Shown: positions 24,899 to 34,098, counted from the first letter of the stretch. The stretch: 64,000 nucleotides of DNA from Armatimonadota bacterium (GCA_025360125.1 JANYCU010000021.1:62001-126000); one strand, 5' to 3'. Numbers and translations are program-made. The notes: generated from the letters alone by a model not told the origin.

Positions 24899-25204
24899 TC
24901 AAAAAGATCCGAGCCTTCTTGAAACAATTTCAAATTTCACAAGGACTGTGTCGCCGAGTGCAATATTCTCTGCTCGTTGCACCTTCACCTTTACGGGAAC
25001 CAAGTAAATTCCATCCTTCGGAAACAGTGACGTTGTGTACTCGGTACTTCCAATCCAGACCACCGCAGGAATGCATCCCCATCCGTAAGTGACATGGTTG
25101 GAGATCGCTTTGATTTCCGCCGACACATCCACTGGGGCCGGAACGAAGATAAAGGGAGCGGGACCTCTCCATTCGATGGTTTCCGCTGTGAATTCAAGAA
25201 TCAT
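24899..25204 (-). CDS. DUF1905 domain protein
   Basis: 101 aa protein matching the small DUF1905 beta-barrel domain: FTAETIEWRGPAPFIFVPAP at the N-terminus, the central VTYGWGCIPAVVWIGSTE, TTSLFPKDGIYLVPVK and the closing LGDTVLVKFEI. It is full length for the domain, which in many bacteria stands alone or is fused to a YdeI-type domain. Function is unknown. It follows the CrtA-like gene on the same strand with a 6-nt gap, so the two are probably co-transcribed. Confidence 0.82.
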   Translation of the reverse strand: MILEFTAETIEWRGPAPFIFVPAPVDVSAEIKAISNHVTYGWGCIPAVVWIGSTEYTTSLFPKDGIYLVPVKVKVQRAENIALGDTVLVKFEIVSRRLGSF

Positions 25205-25210
25205 TTTGTG

Positions 25211-25936
25211 TTACCAAATCAATGGGTCCGTGCCGTGCCATGTCCCTTCGGATTCCACCACGGCGAACCGAGTAAACGAAGTTCTGGCGCCAAATTCGTC
25301 TGCGCGTTGTCGCTTTACTTGATTTCGATGTAGACCAGACCCGTAGGCAAAGTCTCGCATCGAAGCAAAGTCTTTCCAGAATGTCACGGTAAGACCATCA
25401 ATTTCTAACCCTCCAGGAAAACTAAATGTTTGTTGAGAGTGAAGGCCAGGTGTGCCCGACATTGATATCCGAACCGCAGAAACTCCTGCGCCGAAATCTC
25501 GAATTGCGTTCATGTCGTACTCTGGATTTGGAGTCCAGCCTGCGGTAGTGGCTACCACAATTGGTGTGCCAGCTAGAGGTTCAGGTTGCATCGTTTCAAA
25601 AAGTGCTCCTGGTTCATCGGGTGCTAAGAAATTTGACTCTCCAAAATGTCGAAATGGAGCCAAAACTCCGCACCAAACTTCGCTTGCCTCGGCAATCCAG
25701 GGCATGGAATCAGATCGGTTGGCGACACAGGCCCTCGCCGATTCAACCGAATCATGTAAACCAAAAATGGCAAATTTGAACGCAGTTTCTGAGTCAAAGG
25801 CGGTCGCCGCTGCTCGAACATCAGCCCCAACACTTTGGAACATCGAAACTACGCCGTCTAATTCATTTATCGGACCGCCAAGTCGGACCTCGTCAAAACG
25901 AGCAAGGATCAGGGAAGCATACGACGCCTTTGACAT
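25211..25936 (-). CDS. CrtA (spheroidene monooxygenase)-like protein
   Basis: 241 aa protein whose C-terminal half carries the spheroidene-monooxygenase-family pattern: GLTVTFWKDFASMRDFAYG, H-x-x-QVKRQRADEF, FTRFAVVESEGTWHGTDPL. That family has a dimeric alpha-beta barrel and includes heme-containing carotenoid oxidases. No carotenoid biosynthesis genes are nearby, so the substrate is open and it may be a non-carotenoid member. TAAACT lies 7 nt before the ATG with no Shine-Dalgarno site, giving a leaderless arrangement. DUF1905 follows 6 nt later. Confidence 0.68.
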   Translation of the reverse strand: MSKASYASLILARFDEVRLGGPINELDGVVSMFQSVGADVRAAATAFDSETAFKFAIFGLHDSVESARACVANRSDSMPWIAEASEVWCGVLAPFRHFGESNFLAPDEPGALFETMQPEPLAGTPIVVATTAGWTPNPEYDMNAIRDFGAGVSAVRISMSGTPGLHSQQTFSFPGGLEIDGLTVTFWKDFASMRDFAYGSGLHRNQVKRQRADEFGARTSFTRFAVVESEGTWHGTDPLIW

Positions 25937-25959
25937 GACGAACAGTTTAGCCGAGAATT

Positions 25960-28308
25960 CTAAGGGGCCCTATTCATTCCTTCGACCTTCACAGACCACC
26001 GTCCATTCTTTGGAAAGCCAGGCGCATTCCCTTGCGGCGCTCCGTCCCAACCCGCACTCATCAACCCAATCGCGTACAACAAGCCACCGTTCGACGGAAA
26101 ATATGGGAACGGTCCTCCGGTCGCCAATCCTCGTGCGTAAAATTGAAAACCTTCTGATGAAGTCATAAGAAAATCAATTGCCTTTTCTGGCTCTCCAAGC
26201 CTCGCCGCACACATCGCCAGCATCGGATAATCCCAACCCCAAGTTCTTTTAAAGTCCCAAGTAGATGAAATCTTCTCCAAAGTTCGGTGCATCGTGGCCT
26301 TATCCACTCCATCACCGGGCAGCAATCCAAATGTGGCGGTAAGGGCTGGATGCTCGAATGCGAATTTGGTCCACATGTCGGGAACTCCCTCATACAGCAC
26401 ATAAAGTCCATTCTCGACGGGCAATGGAGCGAGTCCTTTCTCGACTTTCTCCCATTGAGCTTTCTTGCTGAGTCCAAGTCGTTGACGCCAAAGGTTGGCT
26501 GTTCGCAACCCGTACCGCCAATAGCCCAGTTCAAACGTCGGATTCTTGGATATTTTCGGGTCAGTATTTTCTGAGGCCAAGAAAATTGGGGGTCCCAAAA
26601 CATATCGGTTTGTGGCCTTGTCGAAGAATGCATAAGATGCCAAGAAATCCGCCGTTGCTTCGACAATTGGTCGCCATTTTTCTAGGGTCGCTTTCGTCGG
26701 GTGCGCTCGGTAATCGAGTTCAGCAAAGAAGATTGGATGAGGCTGCTGCCACATTAAGAGTGCGTGAATTTCGTGGGGCCACTCCATGAACGTGGGCCCA
26801 ATGCACTTTGGCCAGTGAGCGCCAATATAACCTTCGCTCTTTGCCCTGTCCTTAGCGCGATCAAGAATCTGAGGGTACAGAGTCATGCTTGGGTTCATCT
26901 CATCAAATCGGTTCCAAAGTGCCCAATGGGCCGCATGCCACCACGTCATTTCGAGATGAAACTTACCGAACCATCCATTGTTAACCAGGCCACTTTCTTG
27001 AGGCGGTAAAGACCCTGCCTCATTCACCTTCATCAAATACTGCGACAAGACAACGCGACGCTCTAACTCCCGCCATCGCGGGTCCTTGCTTCGTGAAAGG
27101 TCAACTGCGGCTCCGCTCTTCCAATAAGCTGGCCAAGCTGACTTACTAGCTGAGAAAACAGTTGATGCAAGAGGAATAGGTTTCGTTATGGGTTCAGGAC
27201 TGAAGGCACACACGAACGAAAGTTGTTTGGACTTACTTCCGTGCAAGCTGAGGAGTCGCTTATCTGGAAACGGATCGACAATTGCTTGACCTCCTTCTCG
27301 AACTTCCAACGATTTCTCGATTCCGTTGAGTTTGTAAACCAATTGCAATGATTTGACTGTATCTCTTAATGGATCGGGCCCTAAGTGGTTATCGACATGG
27401 AGTGAAAGTCGGCCATTTTGAATAGAGTTTCTTGCCTTTTCAGCTACGTTGATCCAATGATCTTTTGCTCCGTAACGAGCTGACACGACTTCGATGTTGG
27501 CAACTAACCCCGTCTCGGACCGATGAAATTTGGCGTCTCCATCCCAAACCACGCTCATCGAATAAACGTCTTCATCGAGCTTTCTAGTAAAGTCGACTCG
27601 GCTCTTATCGAACGATGGGATTTCGTCTAGGTGTCCAGGCTGACTCCAATCTCCAACGAAGTTGTCAAATTGATTGCCATTGTTACCAGGAACTGAAAAT
27701 GTAACCGAGACATGTCCAGTTTTGACCAATGGGGAGTCAATACTACACGCGATCGTATCATCGTGGGGATGGCACGCCGTTTTAACAACAACTGCCGAAC
27801 CATCCAATTCAAATCGGCTAGTAACTGTTCCCGTCCAAAGGTCAAGGGTTTGCTTCGTATTCTTCAAGTCCCGAAGTTCAGCAGGGGAACCATCGGACCT
27901 TTTTAAATTCAGAGCAATTCTGCCAAGGTTGATGCGGTGAGGATTTGCCGCTAGCCACGCCGAAATCTCGGGGTTATTAGGATCAGGCATTGGGTATTTG
28001 ACTGGCCTGCCATGCGTATCCCAAGTTTGTCCTTGAAAGTCTGAGATATTGACACCACGAGGAAGCGGACTGCTATGCCAGCCCCACTGGGACATGGTAT
28101 TAAAGGGAGCAAATGTTTGGAGTCCCGTAATATCCATGCCAAATGCAAACTCACCGTTGCCAACCTGAAGTGGACGTTCACCATCAAACTTTGTCAGTTC
28201 GACATTGTGTCGACTGACCAAAGCAAAACGATCGATTGGCGCGTCATGTTTTGAAGGACCAATTGGTTGCAGGACTGTGGCGAGGAGGAGGAGGTTCAAG
28301 CAGGTCAT
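25960..28308 (-). CDS. Exported six-hairpin glycosidase-like protein
   Basis: 782 aa from ATG 28308 (a GTG four codons upstream is possible). A Sec signal peptide (LNLLLLATVLQP) is followed by an N-terminal beta-sandwich region and, from about residue 380, a Trp/Tyr-rich alpha-helical region (EMTWWHAAHWALWNRF, YIGAHWPK, FELGYWRYGLRTANLWRQR, WGWDYPMLAMCAARLG) typical of (alpha/alpha)6-barrel glycoside hydrolases of the GH65/GH95 kind. The combination suggests periplasmic or extracellular polysaccharide degradation. I cannot assign the exact GH family or catalytic residues. It is transcribed alone, facing away from the DinB cluster. Confidence 0.72.
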   Translation of the reverse strand: MTCLNLLLLATVLQPIGPSKHDAPIDRFALVSRHNVELTKFDGERPLQVGNGEFAFGMDITGLQTFAPFNTMSQWGWHSSPLPRGVNISDFQGQTWDTHGRPVKYPMPDPNNPEISAWLAANPHRINLGRIALNLKRSDGSPAELRDLKNTKQTLDLWTGTVTSRFELDGSAVVVKTACHPHDDTIACSIDSPLVKTGHVSVTFSVPGNNGNQFDNFVGDWSQPGHLDEIPSFDKSRVDFTRKLDEDVYSMSVVWDGDAKFHRSETGLVANIEVVSARYGAKDHWINVAEKARNSIQNGRLSLHVDNHLGPDPLRDTVKSLQLVYKLNGIEKSLEVREGGQAIVDPFPDKRLLSLHGSKSKQLSFVCAFSPEPITKPIPLASTVFSASKSAWPAYWKSGAAVDLSRSKDPRWRELERRVVLSQYLMKVNEAGSLPPQESGLVNNGWFGKFHLEMTWWHAAHWALWNRFDEMNPSMTLYPQILDRAKDRAKSEGYIGAHWPKCIGPTFMEWPHEIHALLMWQQPHPIFFAELDYRAHPTKATLEKWRPIVEATADFLASYAFFDKATNRYVLGPPIFLASENTDPKISKNPTFELGYWRYGLRTANLWRQRLGLSKKAQWEKVEKGLAPLPVENGLYVLYEGVPDMWTKFAFEHPALTATFGLLPGDGVDKATMHRTLEKISSTWDFKRTWGWDYPMLAMCAARLGEPEKAIDFLMTSSEGFQFYARGLATGGPFPYFPSNGGLLYAIGLMSAGWDGAPQGNAPGFPKNGRWSVKVEGMNRAP

Positions 28309-28416
28309 ATCAGAATGCACCCTAACGATACCAACATCAAATTCGATTAAGGAGATTTATATGAACTTCATGATAGGGGCCCTGACGTCAATGAGTAGAC
28401 AACACTATACTAAGAC

Positions 28417-28908
28417 ATGGCAAAGCTTGAAATGCTGCTTAAGTGCAGTGACGACGCTCATTGGGAATTTACGTTGGCCTTCGAAGGTCTCTCTGACGTA
28501 GACCTTTGGCGGCGCGCGCATCCAAAATTGCTCAGCGTCGGTGAACTTGCGGGCCACGTTGCTTATTGGGAAACAGTCTCGATTGCTAGTTATCTGCCTG
28601 AGGGCTCTCCCGACCGCATCGTTAGTCCGCTCGTCGATAAGAGACTTGATTACTACACGAACGAGGTCAATAACCCAGTGTCGTTGGAGCTTGGGGTCGA
28701 TGATGTGCTTAATGAATTAAAGAAAATTCATGCGGCATTCCGAAATGCGGTTGAGGCTATCGACCCGGATTTTAATGATCCGATTCCAGATCGTCCTGGC
28801 TTTACTTGGGGCGCATACTTGCGATACCAAGCTTTTCACATCGCATATCACACTGGACAAGCTTTTTCCGTTCGACACTTGATGGGCCATGTCACAAACG
28901 ATAACTAG
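28417..28908 (+). CDS. DinB-fold protein 1
   Basis: 163 aa four-helix-bundle protein of the DinB/YfiT superfamily, metal-dependent enzymes that include bacillithiol and mycothiol transferases. Candidate metal ligands are the His in GELAGHVAYWE and the paired His in FHIAYHTGQ near the C-terminus. TATACT ends 5 nt before the ATG and there is no Shine-Dalgarno site. It is the first of three DinB-fold genes within 1.5 kb. The thiol cofactor or substrate is not evident. Confidence 0.8.
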   Translation: MAKLEMLLKCSDDAHWEFTLAFEGLSDVDLWRRAHPKLLSVGELAGHVAYWETVSIASYLPEGSPDRIVSPLVDKRLDYYTNEVNNPVSLELGVDDVLNELKKIHAAFRNAVEAIDPDFNDPIPDRPGFTWGAYLRYQAFHIAYHTGQAFSVRHLMGHVTNDN

Positions 28909-28914
28909 AGTGGA

Positions 28915-29397
28915 CTAGCCTTGGCCAGTCCACTTTTGGTCAATTCCTGCTTCCAAAAGTCGATCACGCAATTGTCCGGCATGTTCTTGCACGTGTCGGA
29001 GATTCATGATTACATGGTCTAGCTTTGGCATTTTGTACCAGGGAATGCCCGTTTCCTGAGAATTGAGGTCGATCTTATCCATCTGAGAATCAATTCGACC
29101 ATCGACAATCTTGAAGTACTCCAGGATTTCGTCTTTTGAATATGGAGTAGGTTCGAGCAGTTCCCTTTCCTGATCGCTCTCGACTTCAACTCGATGCTTT
29201 TCCCATGCTTGAAAGTCGTCCATATGAACCTCCAAATAGAGGTGAGTGAAGAACAACGTATGGTAGGCCAACCGATAAAATTGACGTGGAGGGTTGCCAC
29301 CGATCCAAATTGAATCTGGACAAGTCTCAATGGCCTCACGCAGCATGGCGAGAGCGGCATGATATTGACTTTTGAGGGCTGAACGAATGTTTTCCAT
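28915..29397 (-). CDS. DinB-fold protein 2
   Basis: 160 aa DinB-superfamily protein with the His pattern AYHTLFFTHLYL in helix 2 and NLRHVQEHAGQLRDRLL in the last helix, giving the usual three-His metal site. A GTG two codons earlier directly abuts the TAGAAT -10 hexamer, so I choose ATG 29397, where 6 nt separate hexamer and start as elsewhere. It is convergent with DinB-fold protein 1 and divergent from protein 3. It is too divergent from its neighbours to be a very recent duplicate. Confidence 0.82.
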   Translation of the reverse strand: MENIRSALKSQYHAALAMLREAIETCPDSIWIGGNPPRQFYRLAYHTLFFTHLYLEVHMDDFQAWEKHRVEVESDQERELLEPTPYSKDEILEYFKIVDGRIDSQMDKIDLNSQETGIPWYKMPKLDHVIMNLRHVQEHAGQLRDRLLEAGIDQKWTGQG

Positions 29398-29403
29398 GTC
29401 CAC

Positions 29404-29428
29404 ATTCTACTCAATACTTTGGTAGAAT
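29404..29428. promoter_or_regulatory. Back-to-back -10 hexamers of divergent DinB-fold genes
   Basis: TAGAAT occurs once on each strand (29404-29409 on minus, 29423-29428 on plus), only 13 nt apart, 6-7 nt before the respective start codons. The two transcripts would begin about 38 nt apart, so the polymerases should compete for one site. Confidence 0.5.
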
Positions 29429-29435
29429 TTCGTCT

Positions 29436-29936
29436 ATGGATATTACTGCTGCAATTCTCGACTCGTGGGACCGTCAGTGTCGGATCGTCAATTCCGTTGC
29501 GAGTCAAATCAATGAGACCAATGCCAATGCCCTTCCGTCCGAGGATGGCTGGCCGATTTCCCGGCATCTTGCTCACATGCACAGCACCAGAAAATATTTT
29601 CTGGGTCAGTTTGACCAGGAACTTGCGAACTCATTAGGGAATGCATTTCCCAATGGATGGGATGACCTGGTAACCGATCTTGACGCAATCCGCGCGATGC
29701 TAGTCGAAAGCGGCGCGGCCGTCCGGACCGTTGTCCAAAAGGCCCTCGATGAAGGCAAGGAGAAGGTCGGGTTCTATGACAATGCGATTCTTTATCTTCA
29801 GCACATGGTTTGGCACGAAGGCTGGCATGTCGGACTTATTTTTCTCGCCCTACGACTTGCGGGTCAAGAGCCAACCGAGGAGTGGGAAGAAGAAAAAGTC
29901 TGGGGCGAGTGGCGAACCGAAGTTTGGGAAGGATAA
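29436..29936 (+). CDS. DinB-fold protein 3
   Basis: 166 aa DinB-superfamily protein. The metal-ligand candidates are in RHLAHMHSTRKYFL and the C-terminal HMVWHEGWHVGLI, followed by an acidic Trp-rich tail (EEWEEEKVWGEW). TAGAAT ends 7 nt before ATG 29436. Together with the genes at 28417 and 28915 it forms a DinB-fold cluster; such expansions are common in soil Armatimonadota, Acidobacteria and Planctomycetes. Probable role is thiol-dependent detoxification, by analogy only. Confidence 0.83.
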   Translation: MDITAAILDSWDRQCRIVNSVASQINETNANALPSEDGWPISRHLAHMHSTRKYFLGQFDQELANSLGNAFPNGWDDLVTDLDAIRAMLVESGAAVRTVVQKALDEGKEKVGFYDNAILYLQHMVWHEGWHVGLIFLALRLAGQEPTEEWEEEKVWGEWRTEVWEG

Positions 29937-29970
29937 TTAGGTTCACATTGTTCGTATAATAGCGAAACAA

Positions 29971-30195
29971 ATGGACCTCTTTCGCGATCTCAAAAATCCT
30001 TTATGGATTCACCTAAAGGGTTGGCTCTTTTTGCTGCTGGCGGCAATCGCGTGTCTCGGAATCTTCATCCAAAATCCAACATGGCAAACTGGCTTGCTGC
30101 TGGTCATCGGCCTTTGGTCGGCCTGCCGTTGGTACTACTACATGTTCTATGTCATTGAGAAATATGTGGACCCTGAATTTAGATTTGCTGGCTAG
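29971..30195 (+). CDS. Small two-helix membrane protein
   Basis: 74 aa protein with two hydrophobic helices (about residues 16-31 and 37-52) and an aromatic-rich C-terminal segment (CRWYYYMFYVIEKYVDPEF). A consensus TATAAT at 29955-29960 lies 10 nt before the ATG with no Shine-Dalgarno site. It follows DinB-fold protein 3 on the same strand but has its own promoter. No family is recognised. Confidence 0.68.
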   Translation: MDLFRDLKNPLWIHLKGWLFLLLAAIACLGIFIQNPTWQTGLLLVIGLWSACRWYYYMFYVIEKYVDPEFRFAG

Positions 30196-30255
30196 ACCTC
30201 TGTCTTGAAATTTCTGATGAAGCGAAAGCCTAAATCGACGACAACCAAGTAAGGG

Positions 30256-31131
30256 TTATGTCGTCGAGTCTTTGGATTGATTTTTCTTGGTGAGGTTTGA
30301 AGACCAAATAACCGTAGCAACTCCTCCAAGACAAAGCAGCGTGGATAAACAGAGACGGGCACTTCCAACTTCACCAAGGAAAATGACACCACCGAAAGCC
30401 GCGATGGCTGGAACGGAAAGTTGGACGACGGCCGCAGTTGTTGACGGAAGCTTGGGCAAAACCATGTACCAAGCGATGTAGCAAGGGCCGGACGTCACCG
30501 CACCGGATAACAGCGCCAGTGTGAAACCGTAGGTTGAGAGGTGTACCCACCAAATCGATACCAAAAAAATCATTGCGCAAAATGGGGTCGCACGGACAAA
30601 GTTCCCGGCGGTATTCATTGCAGGATTGCCTGATGTGCGTCCCCTAATCGAGTAGGTTCCCCACGAAATGCCGGCGACAACCATCAAACCAACACCCAAA
30701 GCAGACGGAGCATGAACTCCCGGACTGACGAGCCAAATGAGGCCAACCAAGGCAAGGCAAACTCCGGCCCAGGCCAGAGCAGTCAGTCGTTCTCCTCGAT
30801 CAATCCCGTCGCGGATCATCGTGAATTGAACCGTTGAAAACAAGATGAGCGCACCAGTGCCTGCTGGAAGCGAGATATAGGCCAAGGAAAACGCGACGGC
30901 ATAGGAAAGCAAACACAGTCCTGAGACCAAGTTCCCGCCCAATTTGGATTGCTCCTTCCACTTTGGAAGCACGATGATCAGACTGAGTATAAATGCGCCA
31001 GCTAAGAGTCGAATGGTCGTGAAACTAATTGGGTCAATCGATTTCGAGCCAAGGGCAAGTCGACATAATACCGAATTCGCAGCGAAGCCACACAAGGTGA
31101 CAACGGTGAGCAATATCGTTCGAAGCGACAC
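30256..31131 (-). CDS. EamA/DMT-family transporter
   Basis: 291 aa with ten predicted membrane helices forming two EamA repeats of five each, the drug/metabolite transporter architecture. The first repeat shows CRLALGSKSIDPISFTTIRL, the second repeat GISWGTYSIRG. The start is GTG at 31131. It is a monocistronic gene divergent from the PaiB-like gene. Members export amino acids, nucleobases or metabolites; the substrate cannot be predicted. Confidence 0.88.
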   Translation of the reverse strand: MSLRTILLTVVTLCGFAANSVLCRLALGSKSIDPISFTTIRLLAGAFILSLIIVLPKWKEQSKLGGNLVSGLCLLSYAVAFSLAYISLPAGTGALILFSTVQFTMIRDGIDRGERLTALAWAGVCLALVGLIWLVSPGVHAPSALGVGLMVVAGISWGTYSIRGRTSGNPAMNTAGNFVRATPFCAMIFLVSIWWVHLSTYGFTLALLSGAVTSGPCYIAWYMVLPKLPSTTAAVVQLSVPAIAAFGGVIFLGEVGSARLCLSTLLCLGGVATVIWSSNLTKKNQSKDSTT

Positions 31132-31206
31132 GACTAAATGGACGAGGTTAGTACCGGGTTTGCTTCAACCCAATTCGATGCCCTCAAGTAAACTCGCATT
31201 TGGTTC

Positions 31207-31848
31207 ATGTACAAGCTTCCGTATTTCACCGAGGATGATCGAAACAAAATTATGGCGTTCCTACGGGCTCGACCCTTTGCTCTGATCACAGGCAATGGAG
31301 TGGACGGAAAGCCAGTGGCGACTCAAGTTCCTGTCCTGATTGACGAAGAAGATGATCACCTCATCTTGACCGGACACGTCATGCGATCCACCGATCACTG
31401 GCACGGCTTTACCAAGAATCCCGACGTTTTGGCCGTCTTTTCGGGGCCAAATTGTCCGGTCAGTGCCAGTTGGTATACGAATCCAGAAAGTGGCGGCACA
31501 TGGAATTATATGGCGGTTCATGCGAGAGGCACGCTTCGGATGCTCGATCAAGCCTCGCTGGTTAATGTCCTCACGCGGCTAACGGCCCAAGTTGAAAATG
31601 ATCCGAACTCTGGGGCAAACTATGAGGATCTATCCGATAGTTACACGTCAAAGATGCTCCCCGCAATTCAAGCATTCGAAATCAGAGTTACCCACCTGGA
31701 TCCCATTTTTAAGCTGAGCCAGAATCGAGACGAAGCGGGTTACGACAGCGTAATTCGCAAACTTTCCGATCGCGGTGGTTCTTCGGCTGAGATAGCAGAG
31801 ATCATGGCCAAGCGAAGATGTAAGGTATTCCCTTCGGCTAATTCGTAA
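31207..31848 (+). CDS. PaiB-family FMN-binding protein
   Basis: 213 aa protein of the PaiB / FMN-binding negative regulator family with a split-barrel flavin fold. It starts MYKLPYFTEDDRNKIMAFLR and shows the family pattern GKPVATQVPVLIDE, LTGHVMRSTDHW, FSGPNCPVSASWY, TWNYMAVHARG and AIQAFEIRVTHLDPIFKLSQNR. In Bacillus PaiB affects sporulation and degradative enzyme genes, but most members are uncharacterised. Its last 11 nt overlap the opposite-strand GH172 gene. Confidence 0.9.
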   Translation: MYKLPYFTEDDRNKIMAFLRARPFALITGNGVDGKPVATQVPVLIDEEDDHLILTGHVMRSTDHWHGFTKNPDVLAVFSGPNCPVSASWYTNPESGGTWNYMAVHARGTLRMLDQASLVNVLTRLTAQVENDPNSGANYEDLSDSYTSKMLPAIQAFEIRVTHLDPIFKLSQNRDEAGYDSVIRKLSDRGGSSAEIAEIMAKRRCKVFPSANS

Positions 31849-32902
31849 TGTCCGGTAGCGGCATCCGCAAGTCAACTGGCAACAGCTTTGGCAATTCCAA
31901 ACTGGGCAGGACTTGGTACCAGTAGGCAGTTGACGAAAAGTCATGGCTTAACGCATTAGCTTCGCCGTGTTCTATCGAGACACGAATGGACTTCTCAAAA
32001 CGAATGGGGTCTTCAATGTGATACCTATACATTGAGTTCTTTCCTTGCCATCGCCACTCTTCGTTTCCAGAGTATAGATGGAGGCCATGATAAGGAGCGC
32101 AATACTCCTGAGTTGGGCCAAAGGCCGTGTTAAAGTAATCTTCTGTGCCCGTGCCATGAAGGCGAGGTGGCCAAGGTTCACCGTCGATCACAAACATATC
32201 ATCCCCCTCTCCGTACCAATCGTTGCCAACCCTTTCTCGACAATCGATATTAAGATGGCATCCGGCGAAAATCCCACTTCCTTGAGCTTCCAGAATCAGG
32301 TAGTTGTCTTGGTCCGATAAGTTTGGGTGGTCGTCCCAAATCTGAAGGTAATTGTGGGGTTGAGGTTTTTCTTTGAGCCAGCCATTGGTCGGATTCTCGC
32401 GATTCCAGAATGAACAAAATCGAGCAACTTCGACTCCGTGAGGCTGGGCGTACTCCTCGAAGTCGATATAAAAGTACAGGTGAATCTTCCCTTCTCCCTG
32501 ATACTCGATGGTAATTCTTGCCTCGTCGAACGGCATGGCCCACCAAGCATTCATCGCTCTCCCGTCCTCGGGGCTCATTTGCAGTGGGGCGCTGATGAAG
32601 TTCTTAAATATGCCGTGACCAATGCCAAAAAAATCCCCAAGCGGCGCCTCGACCGAAGGATGCTCCTGTCCGTCCCAGTACATTCGGATGACCGCCTTGC
32701 GGCAGTACTCGTCGTCTTCACCGACCGTCATCCAGATATGCTTGATGCAACCTGGAGTAGCTGATTGCATCAAAGTTGTTTCGATTCCAGCCGGAACAAC
32801 CCACCAGTCACGGTTACCGCCCGTCACTTCGTAAGAACTGGCCCTACGCGACTTATAGGTTCGCAGAGTAGGTAACGAAGACAGGGTTGACTTGCCGATC
32901 AC
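31838..32902 (-). CDS. DUF2961 / glycoside hydrolase family 172 protein
   Basis: 354 aa protein of the DUF2961 family, now GH172, which contains difructose-dianhydride and alpha-fructofuranosidase enzymes with double jelly-roll folds. Seen here are IKHIWMTVGEDDEYCRK, the PFHD-like PLGDFFGIGHG, AWWAMPFDEARITIEYQGE, DWYGEGDDMFVIDGE and HGTGTEDYFNTAFGP, including the acidic residues conserved in the family. No signal peptide is present, so it may be cytoplasmic. The start is GTG, with TAGAAT 7 nt upstream and no Shine-Dalgarno site. It overlaps the PaiB-like gene convergently. Confidence 0.87.
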   Translation of the reverse strand: MIGKSTLSSLPTLRTYKSRRASSYEVTGGNRDWWVVPAGIETTLMQSATPGCIKHIWMTVGEDDEYCRKAVIRMYWDGQEHPSVEAPLGDFFGIGHGIFKNFISAPLQMSPEDGRAMNAWWAMPFDEARITIEYQGEGKIHLYFYIDFEEYAQPHGVEVARFCSFWNRENPTNGWLKEKPQPHNYLQIWDDHPNLSDQDNYLILEAQGSGIFAGCHLNIDCRERVGNDWYGEGDDMFVIDGEPWPPRLHGTGTEDYFNTAFGPTQEYCAPYHGLHLYSGNEEWRWQGKNSMYRYHIEDPIRFEKSIRVSIEHGEANALSHDFSSTAYWYQVLPSLELPKLLPVDLRMPLPDITN

Positions 32903-32934
32903 GGAGGGGATTCTACCGGGATTTCTTCACGTGC

Positions 32935-34098
32935 TCAGTTTGAAAATGCGTCCAGGTATTTCAATCCGCTGCCAGTATTAAAGAGAACAACTTCTTCGTC
33001 GGGTTGCACCCAACCTTGATCGATGAGCTTTCGTAAACCAGCCAAAACGGCCCCGCCTTCGGGGCACACAAATAGTCCTTCGGCTCGTCCCATCAGCCGG
33101 GCGTTCTCCAGTAGTTCTTCGTCGCTGACGGTTACGCCAGTTCCCTCACTGTCTCTGAGTGCAGTTAAGATCATGGCGTCACCGACTCCTCCCGGGACCC
33201 GGAGCCCCGCCGCGACTGTTGATGCATTGACCCAAGGTTCAGCTTTGGCGTCCCCCCGGTGAAAGGCTCGAACCATGGGTGCGCAACCCTCTGCTTGGAC
33301 AGAAACCATTCGGGGGCGCTTGGAACCAATCCAGCCAAGGGCCTCCATTTCGTCGAATGCCTTCCACATTCCTATTAAGCCAGTGCCGCCGCCAGTGGGA
33401 TACAAAATAACGTCCGGCAAAGTCCATCCTCGCTGTTCGGCTAATTCGTAACCCAGGGTCTTCTTTCCTTCAAGTCGATAAGGTTCCTTGAGGGTCGAAA
33501 GTTCAAACCATCCATTTTCGGCTTTAAGAGCGCCGACCAGTTTTCCGCAGTCGGAGATCAGGCCATCGACTAGTTGAACATGAGCGCCGTTCACCTCACA
33601 CTCGATGATGAACGCTTTGGGGACGTCTTTTGGCATGAAGACAAAAGCTTCAATTCCTGCCCGTGCGGCATACGCCGAGGTTGCCCCACCTGCGTTCCCC
33701 GCTGACGGGATGGCTACTTTGGTGACTCCTAGCTCGGCCGCTCTGGAAATAGCCATCGCGAGTCCCCTGGCTTTAAAGGAACCAGTGGGATTGACGGATT
33801 CGTCTTTGACAGATAGGTTGGACAAGCCGAGTTGGGCTCCGAGCCTTGGCAGTTTAAGAAGTGGAGTCATGCCTTCACCCATCGTGACGATGCCTTCCTC
33901 ACTTTGCACGGGAAGCATTGCATGATATCGCCATAAGGAATCTCCCTTGAGTTCCTCCTTATTGAGCGTTCGAGCTGCCTCGTCAAGTCGATAACGAGCG
34001 ACCAGTGGCGAGCCACATTCACAGAGGTTGGCTAGTTGATGGGGGTCATATTGTTTTGAACAGGCCGAACACTCAAGACGATCATAGTAGGAAAACAT
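32935..34098 (-). CDS. thrC: Threonine synthase
   Basis: PLP enzyme converting O-phosphohomoserine to threonine. The 387 aa protein begins with a Zn-ribbon-like segment (CSACSKQYD...CECG), then MGEGMTPLLKLP and the PLP-lysine motif SVNPTGSFKARG, IPSAGNAGGATSAYAA, and YPTGGGTGLIG for phosphate binding. The related cystathionine-type fold II enzymes lack this leader. TAGGAT ends 5 nt before the ATG. It is not linked to other threonine genes here. Confidence 0.9.
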   Translation of the reverse strand: MFSYYDRLECSACSKQYDPHQLANLCECGSPLVARYRLDEAARTLNKEELKGDSLWRYHAMLPVQSEEGIVTMGEGMTPLLKLPRLGAQLGLSNLSVKDESVNPTGSFKARGLAMAISRAAELGVTKVAIPSAGNAGGATSAYAARAGIEAFVFMPKDVPKAFIIECEVNGAHVQLVDGLISDCGKLVGALKAENGWFELSTLKEPYRLEGKKTLGYELAEQRGWTLPDVILYPTGGGTGLIGMWKAFDEMEALGWIGSKRPRMVSVQAEGCAPMVRAFHRGDAKAEPWVNASTVAAGLRVPGGVGDAMILTALRDSEGTGVTVSDEELLENARLMGRAEGLFVCPEGGAVLAGLRKLIDQGWVQPDEEVVLFNTGSGLKYLDAFSN

